The notes under the pieces are model-generated. The model saw nothing but the letters and a program-made list of their open reading frames with translations. It was not told the origin of the DNA and searched no databases. Position numbers and translations under genes: made by a program. A stretch of DNA of 64,000 nucleotides from Streptomyces sp. NBC_00358. GTDB lineage: Bacteria > Actinomycetota > Actinomycetes > Streptomycetales > Streptomycetaceae. The DNA is taken from the NCBI RefSeq assembly GCF_036099295.1, contig NZ_CP107976.1, positions 9,235,131 to 9,299,130 of the forward strand, in the 5' to 3' direction. Positions 27,449 through 36,819 of this stretch are shown one piece after another (position 1 is the stretch's first letter; each line of letters begins with the position of its first letter).

Positions 27449-28306
27449 GTGAGCACCGACTATCAGCAGGCACGCGAGGCCCTGGGGCTACGACTTCGGG
27501 AACTGAGGATCACGTGCCCTGATGGTCGGCTCACCGGCGAGCAGCTCGCCGAACGCCTTGGCGCCGGGTGGACAAAGTCCAAGGTGAGCAAACTGGAGAA
27601 CGGCAGGCAGACCGCCGACGCCGAGGAACTCAGGGCGTGGGCCAAGGCCACCGGACACCCGGAGGCGTACGACGGTCTGCTCGCCCAACTGCGCGGCTTC
27701 GAGTCCCACATCCGCTCGTGGCGCCGGCAGCTGGCCTCGGGCCATCGTCCCGTGCAGGACGCCATCACCGCCGAGCACGACCGCACCCGGGTGCTGAGCA
27801 TCTGGGAAAACAACCTCGTGCCCGGCATGCTGCAGACGGCCGACTACGCCCGCCATGTCCTCACCAGGCACGCCAACCTTATGCAGTCGCCGCGGGACAC
27901 CGAGGACGCTGTGCGCGCCCGGATCCGCCGTCAAGAGGGGCTGTACTCGCAGGGCAGGAAGTACCGGATCATGGTGTGGGAGGGGGCGCTCTATGCCCTG
28001 GTGTGCCCGCCCTCCGTACTGGCCGCGCAGCTGGATCGTCTCGCGAGCGTCATCGGGCTGGACACCGTGGAATTTGGAATCGTCCCGTTTGCCGCTTCAC
28101 TGAAGATCTACCCGGGCAACGGGTTCTGGATCTACGACGAGCGCCGCGTCGTCGTCGAGGACTGGCACGCGGAGCTGTGGCTTGACGATGCGGACAGCGT
28201 CGCGACCTACCTGCGGGTCTGGGACACGCTGCGGGAGTCCGCGGTCTATGGGGTCGACGCCCACAACGTCATCAACCGGGCCCGGCGGGCTGTTAATCCG
28301 CGCTGA
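27449..28306 (+). CDS. XRE-family regulator with DUF5753/Scr1 domain
   Basis: 285 residues from a GTG at 27449. Residues ~10-70 are a helix-turn-helix: LGLRLRELRITCPDGRLTGE, then LAERLGAGWTKSKVSKLENG and ADAEELRAWAKATG. From ~100 the DUF5753 domain follows (IWENNLVPGMLQTADYARHV, RIRRQEGLYSQGRKYRIMVWE, FGIVPFAASLKIYPGNGFWIYD). Such regulators control development or small neighbouring genes in Streptomyces. It overlaps the promoter logic of the divergent operon at 25447-26532. Confidence 0.88.
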   Translation: MSTDYQQAREALGLRLRELRITCPDGRLTGEQLAERLGAGWTKSKVSKLENGRQTADAEELRAWAKATGHPEAYDGLLAQLRGFESHIRSWRRQLASGHRPVQDAITAEHDRTRVLSIWENNLVPGMLQTADYARHVLTRHANLMQSPRDTEDAVRARIRRQEGLYSQGRKYRIMVWEGALYALVCPPSVLAAQLDRLASVIGLDTVEFGIVPFAASLKIYPGNGFWIYDERRVVVEDWHAELWLDDADSVATYLRVWDTLRESAVYGVDAHNVINRARRAVNPR

Positions 28307-28684
28307 TCTGAACTCCCTGCGGCGACACGAATCACCAGGCCGGTTGATGCCGCCGTCGGGGTCAGGGGCGTAAAAGCCGGAACCGGAAGAGGACGGCGGC
28401 ATGACGGGATCCCCTCGCGTGCCAACGGTCTGGACGACGAACTGCCCCGCACGCTCCACGAAGCACAGACTGCCGACCACCGTAGCGAGGCAGCCATCCG
28501 CCAGCGGCTGGATCAGACAACCTCAACGCCTTCGTGTGCGCCAGCGGCTGGACATGGGCGGCCTGTCCTGGATCGAGGGCCACCCAGAGGGCAGACCCGT
28601 CAGCTGATCCCTGTCAGCCGACAGCGCCTCTCGGAGCATGAATCCAGGCGACGCCCCGACGGTGCGGGGACGTCGCCCGGCTTT
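28307..28684. other. Intergenic between regulator and DUF3761 gene
   Basis: No gene with a start context. The only feature is a hairpin at 28648-28678 (12-bp stem with one bulged base), which lies just past the stop of the minus-strand gene at 28685 and is probably its terminator. Confidence 0.5.
28648..28678 (-). terminator. Terminator of the DUF3761 gene
   Basis: Arms 28648-28659 and 28666-28678 pair with one bulge around a 6-base loop, seven bases beyond the stop. Confidence 0.6.
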
Positions 28685-28963
28685 CTACCGGTACCAGTAC
28701 TTCACGCCACGGTGGTGGGAGCAGGTGCCCCGGAAGTGGGCGCTGTAGGAGTAGGTGCCGTCCTTGCACTTCGCCATTGCCCCGCGCGGGTGGGGCGAGT
28801 TCGCCTTGCAGACGCCCGTCGTGTGCCGGGCGCACGACGCGGCCGCAGCATCGGTGGCCGTGGCCACCGGCGCCAGCAGAGCGCCGGCCATGACGACGGT
28901 AGCTACAGCGCCCCGGAATTTGGTGAGCGTGAAGTCTCCATTCAGACTCGGAGACGCGATCAT
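28685..28963 (-). CDS. Small secreted DUF3761-like protein
   Basis: 92 residues from the ATG at 28963. A signal peptide (FRGAVATVVMAGALLAPVAT, cleavage near DAAAA) precedes a 50-residue mature part with four Cys. Its end, KCKDGTYSYSAHFRGTCSHH and GVKYWY, is the DUF3761 pattern. Exported; function unknown. No good ribosome site, so the start may be elsewhere. Confidence 0.72.
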   Translation of the reverse strand: MIASPSLNGDFTLTKFRGAVATVVMAGALLAPVATATDAAAASCARHTTGVCKANSPHPRGAMAKCKDGTYSYSAHFRGTCSHHRGVKYWYR

Positions 28964-29036
28964 GCACCGTCAGGCGGCTCCCTCGGGGGCCTGTCCGCCC
29001 CCGATCGCAGGGTCGTGACACGGTAGGCGGAAGACG

Positions 29037-29399
29037 TCAGAGCGGAGTCTGTTGTATTTGGCTAATTTCCACTCCTATCGACGCCGCGTCCTTTTCCCAG
29101 GGGACAGACACAGTTCCGGTGTAAGTCCTTTGAGCACCTACGGTCCGGGTGACCCATTTCGGGTTCGCTGCGCCCGAACCGTCGCCGTCGAATTTGAACG
29201 CAATCTTGTATTCGACCGGTGAACGGTCGAGGTTGCGGATCGTGTACTGAGCGGCGAAGACGAGGTGACCGTGGCTCATTTCGGTTCCGTACTGGGTCAC
29301 TTCGACCGGCTTGGCGGGAGTGGGAGTGGGGGAGTGGCCGGTGCAGGCGGCGAGGGTGGCGAGGAGGGCTGCAACGGAGGCAGCGGTTCGTGTGCGCAT
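29037..29399 (-). CDS. Lipoprotein, hypothetical
   Basis: 120 residues with a lipoprotein signal peptide (TAASVAALLATLAAC, lipobox LAAC, lipidated Cys at residue 19). The mature part is a Pro/Thr linker and a beta-rich domain: HGHLVFAAQYTIRNLDRSPV, YKIAFKFDGDG, TYTGTVSVPWEKDAASIGVEI. It looks like a small immunoglobulin-type fold similar to FxLYD proteins. Anchored on the outer face of the membrane; role unknown. Confidence 0.75.
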   Translation of the reverse strand: MRTRTAASVAALLATLAACTGHSPTPTPAKPVEVTQYGTEMSHGHLVFAAQYTIRNLDRSPVEYKIAFKFDGDGSGAANPKWVTRTVGAQRTYTGTVSVPWEKDAASIGVEISQIQQTPL

Positions 29400-29801
29400 G
29401 ACGCCGGAAGGCTAGAGGCGTTATTACTGGCGGGCAAGGATTTTCATCAACTTGCCCGGATGATGACACTTCTCTGTAGTGAGCTGCCGACTGCAGGTCG
29501 GGAGCGAGATGCAGATTTTCGCCATTCCTGACCCGCTCGCCAGAAGTTCCATACATTCCGTATTTCTGGGAAACACACAGGCAGAGGCACGCGGGGGCGG
29601 GTTCCACTTGGGTCGCCGGATTCTCGTCATGCGAATGAATCGTTCTTGCGACTCCTGGTGTACGTGTGCATACAGTGCCCTGCCTGCGGCGAATGGACCA
29701 GACCAGTCCGCCCGCACGCAGGTGGAGCAGGCAAACGGGGACACATCCGACCACGTGCTCTCCCCTGGCCTGCCCGCACAGCTATTACGGGGAGGAAAAC
29801 C

Positions 29802-30317
29802 TTGCGTCTCACACGAGCCGCCGTCACTACCGCCATGGCAGCAGTCGCTGTGGCGGCCACCGTTACGGTGGCGCCACCGGCATCGGCTGCTTCCTACGTT
29901 CACAACGACTGCACGGCGAGCGACACCAGCCACCCGACCCACTGTTTCCGTATCCACTTCAACTCGCGTTCCGAGACTACGGAGATGTCCCAGAGCGCCT
30001 GCCTTGCCACCCGCCATTCCCGGTCCAACGAAGACGGCTATTCGCCCAACGGCGCGACGTTCATCAACTTCGTGTTCGGCGGCTTTCCCTCCGAGGTTTA
30101 CGGCGGCATGCAGACGCCCTGTGACCCCACGGGATCCGGAGGAGCCGTGTACCACAACGCCGCTTCCGCGTGGAACCAGGACTCATACGCCGGGTACACC
30201 ATCTATGCCAATACCGGCTACAGCGGCACGAGCAAGTACTACCCGAAGGCTGACGGCTATGCCCGCAATCTGGGCAGTGGCTTGAAGAACCACAACGGCT
30301 CGCACAAGAGGAGTTGA
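29802..30317 (+). CDS. Secreted hypothetical protein
   Basis: 171 residues from a TTG at 29802, chosen because GGGGAGG lies seven bases upstream and a signal peptide starts there (AAVTTAMAAVAVAATVTVAP, cleavage after ASA). The mature part has four Cys and aromatic motifs (FVFGGFPSEVYGGMQTPCD, YAGYTIYANTGYSGTSKYY), reminiscent of peptidase-inhibitor I36-like secreted proteins but not clearly one. The next gene's ribosome site lies within its last codons, so they form an operon. Confidence 0.65.
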   Translation: MRLTRAAVTTAMAAVAVAATVTVAPPASAASYVHNDCTASDTSHPTHCFRIHFNSRSETTEMSQSACLATRHSRSNEDGYSPNGATFINFVFGGFPSEVYGGMQTPCDPTGSGGAVYHNAASAWNQDSYAGYTIYANTGYSGTSKYYPKADGYARNLGSGLKNHNGSHKRS

Positions 30318-30323
30318 TCGGCG

Positions 30324-31277
30324 ATGTCGACACCCAGAGTCCGGGCCGCTGCGTTCGTCTTCGCCGCTGTCACGGCCGCCACTGTGTCCGTCTCTTCATG
30401 CGGCGCTCCGCATCACGTTTCAGGCAGCGGGAAGGGCCGGCACGTGGTTGCGCAGGCCATGCCGCTGCCGGATGCTGAAGTTCGCGCAACCTGGCCGAAG
30501 CGGCAGGTGGAACGGGGCCTGGCCAAAGGAATGAGGCTCCCGCTCCAGGACTACATGCTCGGCTATGCCGACGTTGTGGATGGGGAGAACGCCAGGGACC
30601 TGGTGAAGCAGGAATGCATGCGGCGCCTCAGTTTCCAGTTCGCGCCCGAACCGTCAGGCCTGCACCCGGGTCCCGCGTACGACGCGATGAACATGAAGCG
30701 CCGCTACGGCATCACCGACCGCACCGAGGCCACCATCTACGGCTTCGCCCCGGCCCAGGCGGGCACCGATGACGACAGCACCTCTGCGGAGGATGCCGAA
30801 CTCGCCAGGGAGGACAGCGAGTCCTCGGTTCCGGGCTGGGACAAGGCGATGAACGACACGTGCATCCCCGAGGCGAACGCGAAGGTCGGCGTCCTGTTCG
30901 AGACCGACCTGGCGGGAGACCTCGCCTCACAGTCCTACGGCGCCACCATCAAACAGACACCCGTCAGGAACGCCATCGCCACGTGGTCCTCGTGCATGGC
31001 CGGCAACGGTCACCGGGTGAAGACCCTGGACGACGCCGAGGGCCGGTTCGCCACACCGAAGCTGCCCGGCCTGAAGCCGGGCAAAGCGGAGGTGTCGATG
31101 GCAACCGACGATGTCGATTGCAAGCAGACCAGCAACCTCGTCGGCACCTGGTACAGGGCGGAAACCGCCTACCAACACAAGCAGATCGCCTCCCACAGGG
31201 GTGAACTGGAGGCGGAGAGGGCCCGCAACAGAAGGTTGATCGAGCGGACACGGGCTGTTCTGAGCGCCCGAAAGTAG
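30324..31277 (+). CDS. Lipoprotein, hypothetical
   Basis: 317 residues from the ATG at 30324, six bases after the previous stop. The signal peptide ends in lipobox VSSC (Cys at residue 26). The mature protein is helical and charged with scattered Cys (VKQECMRRL, MNDTCIPEANAKVGVLF, WSSCMAGNGHRVKTLDDAEG, DVDCKQTSNLVGTWYRAET). It ends in a long Arg/Glu helix likely forming a coiled coil. Similar lipoproteins are found beside cell-wall hydrolases in Streptomyces; function unknown. Confidence 0.72.
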   Translation: MSTPRVRAAAFVFAAVTAATVSVSSCGAPHHVSGSGKGRHVVAQAMPLPDAEVRATWPKRQVERGLAKGMRLPLQDYMLGYADVVDGENARDLVKQECMRRLSFQFAPEPSGLHPGPAYDAMNMKRRYGITDRTEATIYGFAPAQAGTDDDSTSAEDAELAREDSESSVPGWDKAMNDTCIPEANAKVGVLFETDLAGDLASQSYGATIKQTPVRNAIATWSSCMAGNGHRVKTLDDAEGRFATPKLPGLKPGKAEVSMATDDVDCKQTSNLVGTWYRAETAYQHKQIASHRGELEAERARNRRLIERTRAVLSARK

Positions 31278-31403
31278 ATCGCTTGCCCTTTTCTCCAGCC
31301 GGCCGCCGCACCCCGCAGTTCGTCTCAACGTATGAAGACGCCCCCGTGGTGCGGCGGCTTGCCCTGTCATGCACGAAAAGCATGCATAAGAAGGGGCAAA
31401 GCC

Positions 31404-31663
31404 TTGAAGGCACTCAGATCGGCTCATCAGGCACATGTCGCTTTTGCCGGCTTGGCAGCCATGGCGATCCTCGCCGGACTCGTACAGACGGCCACACCGG
31501 CCTCGCCGCCGAGGCGAAACCGAAACCGGCAACCGCACCACCTACCAAGCCGGCACCCGGACCGCCTGCCCAGGTCACCAATCCCGGCAGCAAGCTCGGC
31601 AAGAACTGGAACACCTCCAAGGACCGAGCTGTCACCGGCGCTGCGGGGCGGTGCCGCGCCTAA
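31404..31663 (+). pseudogene. Decayed N-terminal copy of the following gene
   Basis: A TTG at 31404 after AAGGGG begins a signal peptide (LAAMAILAGLVQTATPA). The frame then shifts, and in the next frame PPAQVTNPGSKLGKNWNTSK and DRAVTGAA line up with PPARITKPAETLGSDWKTSS and DRAVTAAA of the gene at 31699. It ends at a stop just upstream of that gene. This is the remnant of a tandem duplicate, truncated after ~80 codons. Confidence 0.6.
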
Positions 31664-31698
31664 TCAGCCCCACTCTCGACAGGGAATCGATATATTTT

Positions 31699-34600
31699 AT
31701 GAAATACAGCAAAAAGGCCCGAATATCTCTGACTGCATTAACGGCCGGGGGACTCCTGGTCGGACTTCTCCAGTCCAGCGCGTCGGGCCTCGAGCGGCAA
31801 TCCGCAGACGCCCCTGGGGCAAGCTCACACCCGGCGCGTGATTCTGGCATCAAACCCCCCGCCAGAATCACCAAACCGGCCGAAACGCTCGGTTCGGACT
31901 GGAAGACGTCTTCCGACCGGGCCGTCACCGCGGCTGCGGACAGCGACGGCCTCCATCTGCTGGTCGCCGACAGCTCGGCTGCGTACGCCTGGAAGACCGC
32001 AGCCGTCCTCAGCGAACCGGGTATGCCCGGTGACACCTGGATCGGCAACGCGTGCGTCATCGATCACGACTACGCGGCCGTCGTCTACGCCCCACGCACG
32101 TTCACCAACCACCCCGACATGATGCTCGGCGGAGCCTTCACAGCGATCGTCGATCTCGACAAGGGAGTGGTGAAAAAGCTTCCGTTCACCGCATCCCTCG
32201 CCTACTTCGACCCCACCTGCAACCCGGACACCCACACGGCAGCGTTCACCGCGCAGCGGGACAACGAGTCACGACTGGTGACCGTGGACACGCACGGCCG
32301 TACCGTGGCCGACACCGTCGCGCAGGGGCAGGTCACCACTCCGGTCCCCGTGAGCGACGGTGTGATCGCGGCGCTCGGCAACCGGCTCGTGCACATCGAC
32401 CGCAAGGGCAAGGCGAAGACTCTCGCCAGGACCAGCCGGGTCCCGTACGACATCCACTCGCTTCCGGGCGGGAAGATCGCTTTCCTCGACCGCTCGGGCG
32501 ACATCACGGCGCACGCCAAGACGTACACGGCCGGCAAGGTCGCCACGGTGGCCACCGGCAAGCTGGATCAGCTCGCCCTGAAGCAGGCCGGCGCCGATCG
32601 GGTGTTCCTCACCGGCGAGCCGTCCGGCAGGACACACCTTTCCGGCAGTGGGGTGAGCCGGCTGGACGCACCGGCGGAGGCCGACGTGTCCAGCCTGGGC
32701 AGACTCGCCGTCAACCCTGTTCTCTCCGATGCCGTCCAGAGGGGTCTGGACAACATCAAAAACGCGGGCAAGGGCTTCACCAAGGGGGGTGAGCCCGCTC
32801 CCGGCGAGATCGGCCATGCCCTCACCGTCACGGGTGTCGCGACGGCGACCGGGAAACCCACCATGCAGATCGCCGCAGAGCCCGGCACGGCGACAGGAGG
32901 CGCCAAACTGTCCCCGGCACTGGCTGGCACCCCCAGCGCCAAGACGCCGAGGGCATCTCTCGGCATCGAGAACAACCCGGTGGACACCGACCGCTGGTGC
33001 TCGGTCCCGCGCAACGACGTCAGTCAGCTGGCCCTGCAGCCCACCCCCAACCAGGTGGAATGGGCTGTGGACATGGCGGTCAAGGGCAATCTGCGCTCCA
33101 ACTACCTCACTCAGGGCGGATGGCGCTCCCAGACCGGCATCGGCACGATCGACCCGCAGGGCCTGTTCCCCATCCCGACCCTGACCGGCGGCAACGGCAG
33201 CGGCCGCATCCCCGCCCAGGTCGAACTCGGCATCCTGGCTCAGGAGTCCAACCTGTGGCAGGCGGAACAAGGCTCCATCCCCGGGCAGATGGGCAACCCG
33301 CTCGCCGCGGTGGACGGCTTCTACGGCCATGACGGCAAAGCAACCACGTCGGCCGGCCACTGGAGAATCAACTGGAACAAGTCCGACTGCGGCTACGGAG
33401 TCGGCCAGGTCACCGACGGCATGCGCCTGGCGGGCTACGAGAAGGTCGACGACAACGGGCACAAAGAAACCGCTCTGTCTCCAACCCTGCAGAAGGCCGT
33501 GGCGCTCGACTACGCCACCAACATCGCCGCCTCACTGAAGATCCTCGCCGACAAATGGAACGAGGTCCACACCAGCGGCCAGCTGGTCACCGCCAACAAC
33601 GACGACCCCTCCAAGCCGGAGAACTGGTTCACCGCCGTGTGGAACTACAACCTCGGCTTCAACAAACCCGGAGCGGACACCAACTGGGGCCTGGGCTGGT
33701 TCAACAACCCCGCCAACCCCAACTACCCGCCCACCCGCAAAGTCTTCATGAACACCGACCTCGACGCCGCGGCCGTCAAGGACGCCGCGCATCCCCAGGA
33801 CTGGCCGTACGAGGAGAAGGTGCTGGGCTGGGCCTCCTGGTCCATCGACACCGGCCACTCCTACGCCACCTCCGGCCGCCAGGACTGGCCGGGCGAGTCC
33901 GGCTTCGCCTCCGCCGGCTTCCGCCCCGCCTACTGGAACGGCACCAACCAGACGGTCGTCGATCAGGGCAGCGCGAAATACAACCGGGCACACGCCAACC
34001 CGCCGCTCGACACGTTCTGCAACACCAAGAACAACTGCAGCGTGTTCAGCCCGCCCAACTGCCCCGACGTGAACTGCTACAAGCAGTACTGGTGGCATCA
34101 GTCCAATACAACCTGGAAGTCCGACTGCTCCACCACCTGCGGCTTCGAGAACATCAAGTACGCGACCCTGGTCAGTGAGCCCGGCCGCGGCACCCGCCTG
34201 CAGTACGGAACCCCGCTCTGCTCGGGTGCGACCAACGACAACCGGCCCAACGGCTCCTGGATGGTCGACTCCGTACCCGACGCCACTGACACCTGGAGCA
34301 GCTGCGGGAAGTCCTACTCAAGCGGAACCTTCAGGTTCGCCTTCAACGCGGACCCGGTCGCGACCGGTCCGGGCCTCGGCCCGTTCGAGGCCAAGGCCGA
34401 CCTCCACCAGGTCGGCGGCGGCTACCAAGGCCACTACTGGTACACGCACACCCGCAACACGGACCATCTCGGCGGCGATAGCGGTGCCATGACCATCAAG
34501 GGCACCTGGACGCTCAACCAGAACCTCAACTGGGCCCGCGTCCTGGTGTACCTGCCCGACACCGGTGCCAAGACCCGCCAAGCCACCTACAGCGTCGGAG

Positions 34601-35721
34601 GCTCGGACAGCACCAGCCCGGATCGGGTCGTACTGCAGCGCGCCGGCGGCTGGGTGAGCATCGGGGCGTTCCACTTCACCGGGACGCCGACCGTGTCCCT
34701 GTCGAATTCGACCGTGGACGGAACGGGGGACGAGGACATCGCGTGGGACGCGGTGGCCTTCCAGCCCCTCACCAGCAAGCCCGCGAACTCTATCGTGGCC
34801 ATGGGCGACTCCTACTCTTCGGGCGAGGGCGCAAGCGGGTCCGGCGGCACGGACTTCTTCCCGGAGACCGACCACATGGACAATGCGGACAGTGAGCTGA
34901 TCGACAAGTGCCACCGATCCAAGCTCGCCTGGTCACGGCAGGCGACGCTACCCGGCGCCAGCATGTCCATCGGAGCCATGGCCGACAGCCTCGACACCCA
35001 GACGGACTACCACTTCATCGCCTGCTCAGGTGCCCGCACCTACAACATCCTCACCAGCGGGCAGTCCCACGAAGTGCCCCAGCTCTACGCTGGCTATCTC
35101 GACCAGAACACCACCCTGGTCACCCTGTCGGTCGGCGGCAACGACGCCAGGTTCTCGGACGTGTTCGCCCAATGCGCGCTTGGCGCCGGTACGGACCAGT
35201 GCCCGGACACAGCGATAGGAAACAAGGACCCGATCACCGGCGAGGATGTTGCCGGAGACACCGGACCTCTGAAGACCTGGGCTCCCACGTGGCTGCACGA
35301 CAAGGTCCGGCCACGCATCGAGGCGGTGCTGATGCGGATTCATGATGTGGCACCGAACGCGAAGATCGTTCTCATGGGCTACCCGAGGCTGCTGTCGGGG
35401 GCCAAGGACTGCGTGGCGGGAATCGGCAAGGAGGAGGAGGCTCCCTGGCTGAACTCGGTCGCGGACATGCTGGACCAGGAGATGAACGGCGCCGCTTCGG
35501 ACGCCAAGTCCCAGGACGGGATCAACGTCGTGTTCGCCGACCCGCGCGACAAGTTCGACACCAAAGCGGTATGCGGTGATCCGGAGTATGTGAACGGCAT
35601 CGTAGAAAACGGACGCTCCCAGGTGGACACCTCATCACCCAAGCCCGCCATGGCGTCGTTCCACCCGAAGATCGCCGGAGTCCGCCTGTACGCCGACTTG
35701 CTGCAGCAGTATCTGCCGTAA
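31699..35721 (+). CDS. Large secreted protein with lysozyme-like, golvesin-like and SGNH hydrolase parts
   Basis: 1340 residues from the ATG at 31699, in an unusually AT-rich start region. Residues 1-30 are a signal peptide. Residues ~40-400 are beta-rich and unclassified. Residues ~450-720 resemble a lytic transglycosylase/goose-lysozyme fold: LGILAQESNLWQAEQ with candidate catalytic Glu516 and CGYGVGQVTDGM. Residues ~915-1030 look like the golvesin C-terminal domain (GTWTLNQNLNWARVLVYLPD, WVSIGAFHFTG). Residues ~1031-1340 are an SGNH/GDSL hydrolase: GDSYSSGEG with nucleophile Ser1038, SVGGNDARF with the oxyanion Asn, and SFHPK with the catalytic His near 1322. It probably remodels wall polymers or esters outside the cell. 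A TTA codon lies in the signal peptide. A strong hairpin follows. Confidence 0.82.
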   Translation: MKYSKKARISLTALTAGGLLVGLLQSSASGLERQSADAPGASSHPARDSGIKPPARITKPAETLGSDWKTSSDRAVTAAADSDGLHLLVADSSAAYAWKTAAVLSEPGMPGDTWIGNACVIDHDYAAVVYAPRTFTNHPDMMLGGAFTAIVDLDKGVVKKLPFTASLAYFDPTCNPDTHTAAFTAQRDNESRLVTVDTHGRTVADTVAQGQVTTPVPVSDGVIAALGNRLVHIDRKGKAKTLARTSRVPYDIHSLPGGKIAFLDRSGDITAHAKTYTAGKVATVATGKLDQLALKQAGADRVFLTGEPSGRTHLSGSGVSRLDAPAEADVSSLGRLAVNPVLSDAVQRGLDNIKNAGKGFTKGGEPAPGEIGHALTVTGVATATGKPTMQIAAEPGTATGGAKLSPALAGTPSAKTPRASLGIENNPVDTDRWCSVPRNDVSQLALQPTPNQVEWAVDMAVKGNLRSNYLTQGGWRSQTGIGTIDPQGLFPIPTLTGGNGSGRIPAQVELGILAQESNLWQAEQGSIPGQMGNPLAAVDGFYGHDGKATTSAGHWRINWNKSDCGYGVGQVTDGMRLAGYEKVDDNGHKETALSPTLQKAVALDYATNIAASLKILADKWNEVHTSGQLVTANNDDPSKPENWFTAVWNYNLGFNKPGADTNWGLGWFNNPANPNYPPTRKVFMNTDLDAAAVKDAAHPQDWPYEEKVLGWASWSIDTGHSYATSGRQDWPGESGFASAGFRPAYWNGTNQTVVDQGSAKYNRAHANPPLDTFCNTKNNCSVFSPPNCPDVNCYKQYWWHQSNTTWKSDCSTTCGFENIKYATLVSEPGRGTRLQYGTPLCSGATNDNRPNGSWMVDSVPDATDTWSSCGKSYSSGTFRFAFNADPVATGPGLGPFEAKADLHQVGGGYQGHYWYTHTRNTDHLGGDSGAMTIKGTWTLNQNLNWARVLVYLPDTGAKTRQATYSVGGSDSTSPDRVVLQRAGGWVSIGAFHFTGTPTVSLSNSTVDGTGDEDIAWDAVAFQPLTSKPANSIVAMGDSYSSGEGASGSGGTDFFPETDHMDNADSELIDKCHRSKLAWSRQATLPGASMSIGAMADSLDTQTDYHFIACSGARTYNILTSGQSHEVPQLYAGYLDQNTTLVTLSVGGNDARFSDVFAQCALGAGTDQCPDTAIGNKDPITGEDVAGDTGPLKTWAPTWLHDKVRPRIEAVLMRIHDVAPNAKIVLMGYPRLLSGAKDCVAGIGKEEEAPWLNSVADMLDQEMNGAASDAKSQDGINVVFADPRDKFDTKAVCGDPEYVNGIVENGRSQVDTSSPKPAMASFHPKIAGVRLYADLLQQYLP

Positions 35722-35748
35722 AGAAGCCGAGTTACAGGCCCGTCTCCA

Positions 35749-35784
35749 GGTCGGGGCCTGAGTACGCGTGCTCAGGCCCCGACC
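35749..35784 (+). terminator. Terminator of the large secreted protein gene
   Basis: A 14-bp perfect stem (35749-35762 with 35771-35784) and an 8-base loop, 27 bases after the stop. Confidence 0.8.
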
Positions 35785-35902
35785 GTCACGACCGGAGAGA
35801 AGATTTTTTCACGGACGCTGGCTCTGGCGCGTCGACGTCATGAGCTGGATGTGAGTACAGGTACTCATGACACTGCGCACCTGCCGGGGTGACTATGGTC
35901 GA

Positions 35903-36283
35903 GTGAGTACAGATCCCGAACGTACTGGTCGAGCCGTGGCCGTGTCTGCGGCCTTGGCTGCCTTCGAGCTGTTAGCCCTTGCCCTGATCTGGCTGTCCTG
36001 GATCTTGACCTACTGGTTGGCGATCAATCCGCAGACCCCCGGGGCGCCGCCGGGTCCCTACGTGCAGAAGGCTATGTTCGTGGCGGCAGCCGCCCTGATT
36101 GCAGCCGTTGTGGCCGGAGTCCGTCGGGTACGTGTGGTTGCCATTACCCAGCTCGTGATGGTTCTCGTCATTTGCGCGGCCCTGGCCAGCGCGAAGGTCG
36201 CTGGTGAACGCATTTACGAGTCCTCCACTCGGGGTGCCTGTCTCTCGGGCCCGGCCTGTGACGCCCCTTCGCCCGTGCGCTGA
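35903..36283 (+). CDS. Small membrane protein (DUF6234-like)
   Basis: 126 residues from the GTG at 35903; an ATG at 35867 would add 12 residues. Three or four hydrophobic helices are visible (AVSAALAAFELLALALIWLS, AMFVAAAALIAAVVAGV, AITQLVMVLVICAALASA) with a Pro-rich loop after the first. The C-terminal tail holds two Cys. It resembles DUF6234 proteins of Streptomyces; function unknown. Confidence 0.6.
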   Translation: MSTDPERTGRAVAVSAALAAFELLALALIWLSWILTYWLAINPQTPGAPPGPYVQKAMFVAAAALIAAVVAGVRRVRVVAITQLVMVLVICAALASAKVAGERIYESSTRGACLSGPACDAPSPVR

Positions 36284-36648
36284 GCTGTTCCGGAGGGCCT
36301 CGGCGTCCACGAAACGATCAGACTTTGCCGCGCGCGGCCCGTCGGGCAGTACGGTTTCGACCGTCTCCCGCGGACCGGGAAGGCACGGCAGCACGCGGAC
36401 CCGAGCGAGAGGACGGCGATCCCGGCGCCGAACGCTGCCGGACGCCAGACGACGGCGTAGCCGCCCGGAACCGGCGGCACGACGAAAGGCACGCGTCGGC
36501 GCCCGGACTCGGGACGGGTCAGGCCGAGACCTGTGCCCCCGGCCGCGCGCCCGAGTTGCTGACGGAGGAGCAGGTCCGGTCCCGGCCAGCACCGCCGCCC
36601 GCACGGTTCGGCAACAGCTGTGCTGGTCGCCGTGAGCGTAAGGGAGGG
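36284..36648. other. No supportable gene
   Basis: Open frames on the minus strand (for example GGYAVVWRPAAFGAGIAVLS near 36420-36480) hint at a decayed membrane protein, but there is no start context and the frame is interrupted. Nothing else is seen. Confidence 0.4.
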
Positions 36649-36819
36649 TCAGGGGAAGGCACATGACCGGAACGCGCGAATAGCTGCTTCCATGGCCGTT
36701 GACAGGCGAGCCAAGTACGCGCCTCCGTGGGCGGGGAAGTCGGTGCTCAACAGCGCGACGAGATCGTTCTCGTCGCGCGCTACGACGACAGAGGCATCGC
36801 GCAGGGATCCATCGCTCAT
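36649..36819 (-). CDS. Small hypothetical protein (56 aa)
   Basis: The ATG at 36819 has GGAGAG five bases upstream, and it overlaps the stop of the minus-strand frame before it as ATGA. The product reads MSDGSLRDASVVVARDENDL, then LLSTDFPAHGGAYLARLSTA and a helical end. The acidic start and coupled context suggest a real gene. Family unknown. Confidence 0.45.
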   Translation of the reverse strand: MSDGSLRDASVVVARDENDLVALLSTDFPAHGGAYLARLSTAMEAAIRAFRSCAFP

